Of a stretch of 64,000 nt of DNA, positions 21,232-31,471 are shown one piece after another. Source of the DNA: Diploscapter coronatus (taxonomy: Eukaryota; Nematoda; Chromadorea; Rhabditida; Rhabditidae); the NCBI GenBank assembly GCA_964036155.1, contig OZ038422.1, forward strand, positions 31,581,201 through 31,645,200, written 5' to 3'. The position numbers and the translations under genes were made by a program. Each line of letters starts with the position of its first letter. The first letter of the stretch is position 1. The notes under the pieces are model-generated. The model worked only from the letters and a program-made list of their open reading frames with translations. It did not search any database and had not been told where the DNA came from.

Positions 21232-24200
21232 ATTATATGCTAAATTTTGTTTTCAGCTAGAATTACAAGAACAAGAAAACTTAGAAACCAATCCGACCAA
21301 CTTGACAAAGAATTCCAAATGTAACAACTCTCAAATGTAAACTAAATCTAAAATGATCTGAAATAAGGAACACAATTTGGCACGTACATTTCCGAATGTA
21401 CTTGCACGTGTTGATGTGCTTTCTGCCAGAAATCTAGTAAGACGCTACGTAAGTAGTATAACGGTTAGGTAAACTAATGAGAGTTACTGATTGGAGAAGA
21501 AAAAATCGATCAAAAGATGGAGGCAATATCGGAAAAGGAATGATGAAATAGGTAACGAGAAGGTTAACGAGTAGGCAAAATTGAGAGAATTGCGATTGAT
21601 CGACAGGTCGGCATGAGAATGGGGGAAATAATCGATAATATTTCGGGTTGAAGGGAAGGGGAAAGGGGAAGAGGGAAGGAAGAAGGAAAGAGGCAATCAG
21701 ATGGATGCCGCTGCAGAAGAATGATGCAGTGATGCAGCGATGCTGATACGGAAGGGGCTGCAGAAACAACAAGGGAATTATGTAGCTAGCAAGTTATTTC
21801 GCAAATAATGAGTTAATGAATTGCGCATGAGCAGAATTACTAACCTTTCATTATTGATAGTGAGAGCAGACATGACTGTTCATCAATGCTAGAATGATGA
21901 AACTTGTACTTGTAAGCAAGAAAATGTACAATATTCAGAAAAATTGGAATGTATAGACTTGATGCCTCAGAGAAAGTAGGAGCGAGAGAACGTCTGAAAG
22001 TGGGAGAGCGAATGAGAAGCTAGAAAGATGAAAAACAGGGCCAGACTTGGATGAAAATAATATAGTATAAAGCATCATTTTGATGTATAATTTGCTATAT
22101 TTTGCTCGCGTTTTCTTCAGATAGCAGCCTTCCGAAGATTGCGGTGTGAAAAATAATCTTGTAAAATGGTATATTTTGACCCGTAAAATTGGAAAAGAAA
22201 ATGCCCCTACAACTATATTTCTGCGAGATAGGTTGCATATCTGAGCTTCTTTTGGAGCTAATAGCGTGTACTTTATGATATGTAACCTTAAAATATCGCT
22301 GCTTGCATTCTTATATGATTTTAGTGGCGATTTTGACTAAAACTCGCGGATAGCGTTTTTGAATTAGGCTATGAATTTGTAGGTCTTAGAAAATCATGAA
22401 ATTTTAGTAATTTGAAATGGATGCCCTATTTGAATAATTAAAGGACTAATCAATCTTTCCACAACTTTCTATATAAAATTCTTCATTACACGTAGTTTTA
22501 TCAAACTAAGAGAATGAATTGGGTCCGTAATTTTGCACTACCCTGCATAAGTAGCCATAGAAAAATTTTGACATTGTTGAATTCTTACAAAATATTGTAA
22601 AAATTACAAGAACTGAATCAATTATGAGCTCATTTTTGTTTCCATTTTGCCAAAAAAACATTTCTAGCATCAATAATTATAGATGACATGAATACGCATG
22701 GATGTAGGGCTAAATTCGACATGAGAGCTGCGATTTAAAATTCAGCATGTCTCATATTCAACTTTTGGACACACTCAGATCTAGGGAGCACTTTCAACAG
22801 ACGAAAATAAACCATAGAAGGTAGGTCGCAAGAGCAAATTCACAATTACAATACCAGGGCACACTGGTTAAAGTTTTGGCTTGCTAAAGACCAGAGATAG
22901 AAATTCGTTAAGAAGATATACTGGAGGTAGGTCGCAAAGGCCTTGGCGATCACCCTCCCTAGGTCTGGACACATTAGAATATCATGCATTTCATCAAATC
23001 GCTAAATTTCTACTCTGCAAAGTGCGTATTCGGAGTTTCGATCAATTAGACTGATAAGCTTCGAAGTTCGAAGAATTTCGTCAGCCCGTCAAATGTCTAA
23101 AACACGTTGACAACTGGCAGAATATGTGTATAGAAAGGAAGTGGAAAGTGGGAAGAAATGTTAGAAAATGGAGAAGGAAGGGATTGGAGAAGAGAGGGAA
23201 CGAATGGGAGGGGGAATGGCCACGAGCCCGGGGCCAGGGATGCAGCAAACCAGAGCTCTTTCTGCTTCTGCACTCGCCGCTGTCCCCTGTACCCTCATTC
23301 CGCATTTCTCCTTGCTTTGGAGCTTCCTCTTCTTTCTTCCCTTTCTTCCGTTTCCTCCACCCTCTTCTCTTCTCAGCTCTTTCCACCTTACGTGCCCATC
23401 TCACAATTTTCCTCGAAAACTCTTTCACTCCTTCTTTTTTCTCATTTTCTGTCTCTTGTTTTTCTCTCTCTCCATTCCGCCCAACTTTTTTTTCCTCTAA
23501 CTACCGCTTTTTATGCGTTCCAGACATTTGTCCTAATGATTTTTTAGAATTTTTTCTGCATTCTATGTCATAAATCTACTAAATTTCATATTGAATCCGA
23601 TTTTTGTCTTGGGAGAGATTGATAGTCTAGTGTGCAATCAAGTGGAACTAATTTCTCTCAGATCATATTTTTTGTTTTAAAATTAAAAAAAAAAACTCGA
23701 TTTCATTTTCAAAAATATTCAATTTTATTACTAATTTATTTTCTCATGGAGTTCGTTTTATCTTTGAATCTTCAAATTGTGGCAATAAATGAACAACAGA
23801 GTCTAGTGCAATTGGAATGGACAGTGCATTTTTGATTTTCCGCCTGTTCTTTCTTGCATTGCTCCATCTCCCCCCCCTCCTCTCTAACTTTCCTCTAGAA
23901 TGGCGTGATTTTGCGGGCTGTCCCCTTTCCTTCTTCCCTTTCTCCTCTTTCCCACTCTTCCAAAGGGGCGAAGTCTGTCCTGTCTTCTTTGTATCTTTGC
24001 CATTATCTTCTCGTATCGAAACGAACGCATACGCCTAAATTGAGGAGTTCACCTCATTCAGTTTCATCGATATTCGGGATTATTGTAATTATTACTGTCA
24101 TTTATTCGAGTTTTCGTTAAATTGATCTCTTAGAATGAACATATTATTTGTCTCGCTTTCTTATTTTATGGTACTATCAAAAATTACTCTTGATTTGAGA

Positions 24201-24317
24201 CCAAATCGACTCCTAGACAAATAAATCAGACCATTTTACCTGACTAAGAACTATCTGAATTATATTTCTCATTTAATTTTTAATTGTTAAACAAAGGATT
24301 TTTCATAATTTTCTAAG

Positions 24318-24332
24318 CCTATGAACTTTTAG
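24318..24332 (+). promoter_or_regulatory. Candidate trans-splice acceptor before the elongase start
   Basis: The sequence ATGAACTTTTAG is followed by 11 bases and then the ATG at 24344. This is the usual geometry for a nematode spliced-leader acceptor. It is an inference, since an ordinary cis intron acceptor would look the same. Confidence 0.4.
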
Positions 24333-24343
24333 GTAATACAAAA

Positions 24344-26625
24344 ATGAACCTGACGAACGGATCCTCGGCTTTCATTGATCAATTCAAGCAGGTCAAATTC
24401 GATGGAGACCGATTTATGTCGTTGGCTCTGCACGGAGGCAAGAATTTTCCCGAGGTCGAGGGGAAGAAATTCATCTCTGATCATTTCATCATCACTCTAC
24501 AGGTATTGGATAATCAAAGAAATCGAAAATAGAAGATTTTGAATTCAGGCATCAGCACTTTATGTCCTAGTTGTATTCGGTACTAAATTCTTCATGCGCA
24601 ATCGCGAGCCCTTTTCTCTGTTCGTTCCTCTCAATATCTGGAATTTCCTCCTGGCTGCATTTTCTATCATCGGAACAATCAAAATGACTCCTGAGTTCGT
24701 CGGAACATTGCAGAATCACGGTGTTGTCAGTAAGTTTCTCGTAGTACACTATTATAGATAAAATTTTGACTATGACGCAAGACTTTCTATGTTTAGATAT
24801 TCTCACAACTTGTTTAATTGAATTGATATCTGATTTTGTCCAAGAATCGAATAGTTGATTCTATCGATTTATCTTGTATATTTGAAACAATTTCAGCTTT
24901 GTGCTTACCAATCTTTTCCTCTCGTTAGGGTTTGTACTGTCTGATATCAAAATCACAATGTAGCACAGCAGTTGAAACTATATTCGACTTAATCAGTGAT
25001 TGCCGGAATTCTACTTTGAAAACCTCGGAAGAATGATAAAATATCGAAACACAATTACCTTTGAATTTGAGTCCAAATTGAGGAAACCTAGGAAATTCAT
25101 TACATATGAAATAACATAAGGGATGATATAATGCAAAGATTCTGGTTCTCATATTGTCTCGTTTGTAACGATATTACTAATTTCCAAATTTTCTCGAACT
25201 CGTTCCAGCATTATCTTCGTAGAGAAAACTCAACTTTCTTAACTTTATTGGTTTCATCAACAAATTTCTCAGATTCCTACTGCTATGTGTACGACTTCAC
25301 GAAGGGCGAGAACGGTTATTGGGTCTGGCTGTTTATCGCTTCGAAACTCTTCGAGTTGGTTGACACGGTCTTTTTGGTGCTCAGAAAGCGACCACTCATG
25401 TTTCTGCATTGGTAGATGATGAATGAGCAATAGATGTAAAAATAGTTGATAAATTCAGGTATCATCACATTCTCACCTTGATCTATGCCTGGTTCAGTCA
25501 CCCATTGACACCCGGATTCAACCGATATGGCATCTATTTGAACTTCTTCGTCCATGCCTTCATGTATTCGTAAGTGATAAAATGCAGTAGATATTGAACA
25601 CTTATAAGAATCGTGATAAAGTACACGGTCTGTTACCCTAGTTTACCGTAGAACTGTTCCCGGAAATTTACAAAAACGCATAATGTTTCACTGAATTTCG
25701 TGGATTCTTGCGCTTTTTAGAAAATAGGCGTACCAGATTGAACTCAATGCCATAATTAGGGACCGCAAACTCCGCCCCTTTGCATTTTTCGTTTTTGTTA
25801 AAAAAAGTGGTCATTTGAAACTCAAAAATGGGAAGCGATTACCCTTCAAAGTGGGCTTCACAACAAGGTGCCATCAGGTTCGATGAACCATTTATAGAAA
25901 TGAATTTCGGTCAAAAATGACTTTTATTTTATTTGTTCTTCACTAGCATCTCAATTACATCGAATTTGATAATTTGAATTAATAAATTGGTGAAAATGAT
26001 CAATTTTGCAAGCCCATTTGCGGTCTCTAGTCACAGTTGTTTCAAGTTTTCAGTTACTACTAGATATTTTTCATTTACTTAGAAGACGTTTTTAGCTATT
26101 ATTTCCTTCGATCGATGAAGATCTGGGTGCCTGGAGTGGTTGCCAAATTTGTGACGACAATTCAAATCGTACAATTCCTCATTTCTTGCGGAGTTCTTGC
26201 TCATGTCGCAGTTCTTGTCTTCCTGCAGAATGTAAGAAAAAATGCCTAAATTTTATCATTTATTTGCAAGTATACGTGAATGGGAAGTTTCAACAGAGGT
26301 TCAAAAAATATTGTTATCTAATACCGACTGTGAATTTCAAAACTCGATTCAAAATCTGCCCTTGCCTATCTTTGTCTACATTTTCTTCGCAATTTTTAAT
26401 CCAATTCAATAATTTCAGGTCAAGTGCGATTTCGACAGAAACGTATTCTATCTGGCCTCCTTCATGGACACCACGTATCTGGCTTTGGTAATTTATCAAT
26501 TTTATTCTGAAATTATTATAAATTCGAGGTTTCAGTTCATTAACTTTTTCCTGAAATCGTACGTTCTTCGAGGTGGAAAGGCCAAATACCAGAGCCGAGC
26601 GAAAGATCCCAAGAAAGTCGAGTAA
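24344..26625 (+). CDS. elo-1: Polyunsaturated/long-chain fatty acid elongase, ELO-1 type
   Basis: Seven exons (24344-24502, 24549-24729, 25273-25411, 25459-25569, 26096-26231, 26419-26487, 26536-26625) join in perfect phase to a complete protein of about 295 residues. It catalyses the condensation step that adds two carbons to fatty acyl-CoA in the ER membrane. Family hallmarks seen are FTKGENGYWVW, SKLFELVDTVF, LRKRPLMFLHWYHH (the catalytic HxxHH box), NFFVHAFMYSYY and MDTTYLALF, with several hydrophobic spans and a lysine-rich C-terminus (AKDPKKVE), a likely ER-retention signal. Compared from memory with C. elegans ELO-1, nearly every block agrees, including the N-terminal FDxxRF and HGxKNFP motifs. 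Intron 5 holds an inverted-repeat element (25757-26029). Elongase genes are multigene families, so ELO-1 rather than a close paralogue is probable but not proven. Confidence 0.93.
25757..26029. mobile_element. 273-bp inverted-repeat element in elongase intron 5
   Basis: The left end is TAGGGACCGCAAACTCCGCC. The right end reads TAGAGACCGCAAATGGGCTT on the other strand. The flanks GCCATAAT and GTCACAGT share 5 of 8 bases, possibly a decayed target duplication. It is related in inverted orientation to 825-1005, and its termini resemble those of 20840-21231. Confidence 0.6.
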
Positions 26626-27055
26626 AGTGATCTAATCGGTCAAAGACTCAATAGATCTGATACTACAAAATAGAAATTTTCATTTTCGTTGTGAAACTAT
26701 GATCTTCAAATTTAACATTCATCAAAGTGAATATCTTAGGTATTCTAGAAGTTTTCAACTTTCCAAATTATATCTAAATAAGTTGCCTTATGATTGTTAT
26801 TGCTTTGTTTTATTCCACTGTTACGGTTATTTAATTCAATTTTCAATTTACTAGATTTTTAGTGAAAGAAAAATATCCGCAATTCGATGACATTCAAACA
26901 GTGTTATTCAAAACTACAAATGAACAAAAAGTCAACTTTATTGACGAAATTTAGCACAAAAATGTTGGTTCACATTTTATCACAATTTGGAATGAATATT
27001 TACGAGTGGGAAATTAGGAAAAAATGAAATCATGTAAAGATTATAAATTATTCTT
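26626..27055. other. Short convergent intergenic region
   Basis: The region lies between the elongase stop (plus strand) and the Rab28 stop (minus strand). It is AT-rich, with no coding signals, and presumably holds both 3' UTRs. Confidence 0.6.
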
Positions 27056-28268
27056 TTACATAACATTACAAACATTGCTATTTTGACTGTGATCGACCCT
27101 TCTCCTGGCTTCCCTCGCATCTGACTGAATTTCTCCTTCAACGACCACGATGTCGGCCTCTTGGTCAGCTTTTGACAGCACAATTTTTAACAAATCAGCT
27201 ACTGTTTGCCTGAAATATTATAAGCCATTGAAAAGAATTCGATTCGCAAAATTTCCGAGTGTAGATGAATCCGATATTCGAAACTCAATTAATACTTGAC
27301 AAAATATTGAATTTTTACTGAAAAATAAGATTACCTAAATAGCATCAAGACCGAATCTCCAGTTTTGGCCGAGACATACATCGGCATCATGTCATGCTTC
27401 TTTGCCAGAGTGTTGTGAGCTTCCACTGTCACGACCCGTTTTTGCTCCAAATCAGTTTTATTCCCTACCAAGGCTATATGGGGCGGCTGAATACTTAACC
27501 ATTCCATAAGTTACTACCAATTTCAGATAATTTGGATCGGACTTAGTGACGAACGTCTTCTCGAACTCTTTACCAAACTACAAACGAAATAGTAATTGGT
27601 GGGAATTGCGTAACTAAAGATAGCATTCCGAGTTTCCCATATTGTGCCAAATCCAAACTGCTCGCGAATCTCGTACCTTTTCTTCATTTTTCGTGACTCG
27701 CTTGACAACTTGCAGCCAATCCTGCACATTATCGAACGATCGCATATTCGTCACATCATAGACAATTAGGGCTGCTTGGGCTCCTGCAATTTTAGGCATT
27801 GGATTAGTTCTCATTACATGTTCTAGCCTGCGATGTATTTGTCAATCATTTCTGAGGCGATACTTTGACCTCCGATATCCCAGACCTGAAATATCTGATC
27901 ATTCGTAAATATTGTATCTCATTGAAACCTGCAGCAAAACATGAATATCACCAGGCATTGTCAATCTTCTCGAATAAAAATCCAAACCCATTGTCTAAAT
28001 ACTTGCATCTTCAAAAACAGATGAAGTTACACGTTACTTGATGATAGTTTTTGTCGAATGTTTCTTTGGCGAATCGTGAACAAATCGAAGTTTTCCCTGA
28101 ACTTCCGTCCCCGCAAACTACTATCTAAATCAAACGCAACAGGATATCAATCGTTTTGCGAAAAGCCATTTCTACTTTCAAAACGAATGAAATCACAAGG
28201 CAAATGCCTTAATTAGCAACAAAACTAACCTTGATATTTTTCTCGTCATCGGCACCGTTATTATCCAT
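27056..28268 (-). CDS. rab-28: Rab28-type small GTPase
   Basis: The start at 28266-28268 leads into the P-loop exon with GDGSSGKTS (GxxxxGKT/S). Next come TMGLDFYSRRLTMPGDIHVL (switch I, with the Rab28-style LDF..R pattern), VWDIGGQSI (G3, where Rab28 has WDIGGQ instead of WDTAGQ), GAQAALIVYDVTNMRSFDNV, VGNKTDLE (G4) and SAKTG (G5). The protein ends CNVM and then TAA at 27056-27058, a CaaX box. Rab28 is unusual among Rabs in being farnesylated through CaaX, and in C. elegans it rides IFT-BBSome cargo in cilia. Between the helix after VYDVTN and the G4 box, a phase-0 exon of about 60 nt (about 27520-27580) adds some 20 residues, and its flanking intron is only 31 nt. This segment may be misjoined. 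Confidence 0.9.
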
Positions 28269-28451
28269 TTTAATTTTAAATACCAGAATAGTAGAATTTC
28301 GGAGAACGATTTTAGTCGATTTAAGTTGTCATGGAAACAAAAAAGTGCATGCCGAATGCGCAAAAGTGAATGAGCAAATGAATAAGTGTACACTTTCCAC
28401 TTCTAACCTCTAATTTATGATTTATTTATTCTAGAATTATAAAATAAAATA

Positions 28452-29756
28452 TCAAATAATTTGTATGGATAAATGATAGTTGTTGAGATCTTTATTTTTG
28501 ATAGGGGGCATTCCCGTGTGCGGAATAGTTATTCTTTCATTGAAATATCCCCTTCCGACTATCGTAATGTCAAGTCGAATTCGAAATGCACTTTTCAGGT
28601 ACTTTATTCGAACTTCAAAGAGCTTCATTAGATTTTCCGTGAATTGATAAATCACGTTTTTGTTCCTAAAATGACTGTTTACAATTATCTAATAAATTTT
28701 TCATGACAATCGTCCTAGCTTCGATTATTACGCATTCATAATTTAGAAAACTTACAAAAAAGCATGACAATTTAAAGTCAAATTTTATAAATAATTTCCT
28801 TACAGTGTATTGAGACTGTCGTTATGTTTCACTTCAAAATGACATCTTCCGTCCAAAACTTTGTCTTCGATATAGAATATGTTATTTCCTTGTTTCAAAG
28901 TATCGAACATAATGTTTATCGTTGGTATCCTAGCTGGTGATACTACCTAAAATTCATGTTTGTATGATTATTTAGATCAATTAGATCCAGCTTACAAATT
29001 TGCATCTTGTCAATTGTAGAGATTCAAGATCTGCGAGATGATTTGCTACCACATCATTTGTCATGGCTGAGCATGGATTGTCACGTCCATCACAGTCTGA
29101 TTCAACACTTTCCTCAGTTTTCACTTCAATATTTTCAATCCTAAATTTAATACCGGCTTTAATAGTCAAAATGGACGAACTTACAGAAATTGCTCCTTTG
29201 CCCATTCTTCAAAGGTTTTCTTATCCTGAAATTGTGGCTTCATAGCGTCAGCCATTTCGTAAAATTCATCTAGAGCCTTGTTTTATCATAATATTCTTAA
29301 GGCAAGTTATAAGGAAAATCTTACCCAAGGTTGGGTTCGTTTCAAGGAGAATTCGTAGAATTTTTCGAAATACCGGTTGTTGAGCATTAGTAAATTCATC
29401 GATCTTCAAATTTTCTTGTGTAAATTTATTTTTTGGCTGTTAACCGAAGATTTATCAATGGAGAATTTCCACTGTTTGAATTTATGCCCAATTTCGCGTT
29501 TCATTGAAGGAGCAATCACGTCGATACTCGCAATCTTCTCACTCAAAGATAAGTTATCCATTTTCCACAATGCAGTCACCAAATTTTTATGCTCATTGTT
29601 CAAATCTCTGACAAAATCAGGTACTTCTACGCCATTCTGAATATTTATTCTACTTTAAATTTATTATCTTTAAGTTACCAGAGAAACTGTGCCACTGATG
29701 GGATTGGATGATTGGTGAAAACCATTATTAGAACTACGTGCATTTTTATCATTCAT
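28452..29756 (-). CDS. Unrecognised protein of about 330 residues
   Basis: The start ATG is at 29754-29756, preceded by a TATTTCTAG acceptor. Phase-compatible exons follow: about 29681-29756, 29450-29640, a short one near 29330-29408 (IDEFTNAQQPVFRKILRILL), 29195-29269, 28993-29145, about 28805-28945, and the last, which stops at 28452-28454. The protein starts with a polar tail, then has a mostly helical charged region (EIGHKFKQWKF, ADAMKPQFQDKKTFEEWAKE), an acidic linker (VKTEESVESDCDGRD), and a C-terminal region of beta and helix character (CHFEVKHNDSL, YQFTENLMKLFEVRIKYL). I recognise no domain and see no signal peptide, membrane segment or zinc-binding pattern. It lies 183 bp upstream of rab-28 on the same strand. 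It may be a nematode-specific gene. Confidence 0.65.
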
Positions 29757-31471
29757 TTTTAGCTAATAAAACTAGAAATATTTCTATAAGAGAAAAATTA
29801 GAGTAGAGTCTCTAAAATGACAGCATAGAACAAGAAAGAGTCCGCATTGGAAAAATGCATGTCGAAATCGAAAGACGTTATTTCTCAACAACCAAAATCG
29901 ATATGTCTAGTCATGATAAGGTCATGCGTAAATATCGCGAGTGGCAGCGGAAAATTGAACTACACTTGTTATTTGCCACTCATGTTAATTTTCATTTAGT
30001 AACGAATGGAAATTAAATTTTACCTTTTTTAAATATTCATCACAAATTTATTAGAACAGAATTTTATATAGCATAGTATACTCTATTGTCAATAACTGAT
30101 TGCTTGAGACGAAATAAATTGTACGGATACACGATGTGCGGTAACTAGCGCGTTACTTGCATCATTTTGCATATCTCAATTTCAGTCTTCCGTTGCAGAT
30201 AAAGTAGTATCTCGACTATCCAAAACGATTTATTTACTGAAAGAATTCTTAAAGTGTTCAACAAAAATGTTATGCTTTTTGAAAGACCCGATCGGATGAG
30301 AAAAATTGTGAATTTTGAGAGAATAAAGGGAGGAAGATTGGAAGTAACTCCAATAAAATTACCAATATTTTCAAGTAAACGAGAAATGAAAATAGACATT
30401 AACGATATTTGCTGAGGACAAACAATGGCAAATATCCCGCGAAGACGATTCGATCTACACAAAGTTATGGATATTGAAACTGGACTCGAAACAATAGTAA
30501 GCTAAGGCGTCAATGCTTGATATTTTAGAAAATATTATCAGGCAAAATTATCCATTCATTTTTTTCCCAAATTTCATATTTGGCGAAAGTTGAAAGGGTA
30601 ATGATTTTTTTCGAAAATTATTCATACATTTGAATAGCAGTATTGATGCCTTCAGAATAGGTATCATTTAATCATAACAATTTATAGTTTATGATTAATC
30701 GATAATTTTGTCAATTGGCATGACAGAAAGCGATATTCTCACAGAACTGAACGAAATGTGATAAGAAAACTGATTGAGGAGAGGGGCTGAAGAGCTAGGA
30801 AATCTAAGCATGAAGCTTGAAGAATGAAGATGATATCATGATTGAGTTGGATAATTGGATGAATGATTAAATTAGTGAAGACCCGCTAAGCGGAGAGAGG
30901 ACAACTCGAAACTCAGACTCAAACTGAACGGGAAACAACGAAGGAGATATTGGAAAGGATCAAGAAAACCCTTAGAAAATTAAGAAACCGAACCGAAAAT
31001 ATCAATTTTCCATGATAAAAAAAATGTCAAAAGGCCAACAAACCTCACTTTAAAGATTCAATATTTTCGATTCGGTTTTACACAGACTTGAATATGATAA
31101 ATGATAGACGTTAGACATTTGTGGAGGTAGATAACCATGAAATGGAAGGGGAAATGAGTCGGCTTAAGTCGACTGTCGATGGACGGAAAATGAAAGAATT
31201 GCCAGATTTAATTCAGCAGCTGGTGACTGTCGTTGATGGAATCATTACGTTAGAGCCAGTAGAGGAATTGCTTGAAACTAAATTGCACAATTCACTATTC
31301 ACAATTTTCCAGGAAAATGCTTAATTTTAAGCACTCAAGCTCTATTCCATAGTCAAATTACACTTCATAATTATCTACTCTCAAATGTCTATTCTAAGAT
31401 CCATTACTCCTTTTCAATGTTCAAAAATGACCTCTCACACTCGAATTGATGATGACCTACTTGTGTTTGAA
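29757..31471. other. Intergenic region between the unrecognised gene and the FoxP stop
   Basis: About 1.7 kb. The open frames at 30145-30462 and 31121-31324 lack splice context or family resemblance. Part of it must be the FoxP 3' UTR. No repeats of note. Confidence 0.5.

Larger units (their letters stand above)
18711..24343. other. Long intergenic region between nuclear receptor and elongase
   Basis: About 5.6 kb without a convincing gene. It contains purine-rich patches (18780-18910, 20030-20080, 21480-21720), an inverted-repeat element at 20840-21231, and a GC- and pyrimidine-rich patch at about 23200-23500 and 23870-24010, which could belong to the elongase promoter. Open frames at 23081-23573 and 23817-24120 are low-complexity artefacts of that composition. 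An undetected first exon of the nuclear receptor may lie here. Confidence 0.5.

Noticed and set aside
23081..23573. Overlapping open frames on both strands near 23.1-23.6 kb
   Set aside because: They arise from a low-complexity purine/pyrimidine patch. All frames are open at once and none resembles a protein family.
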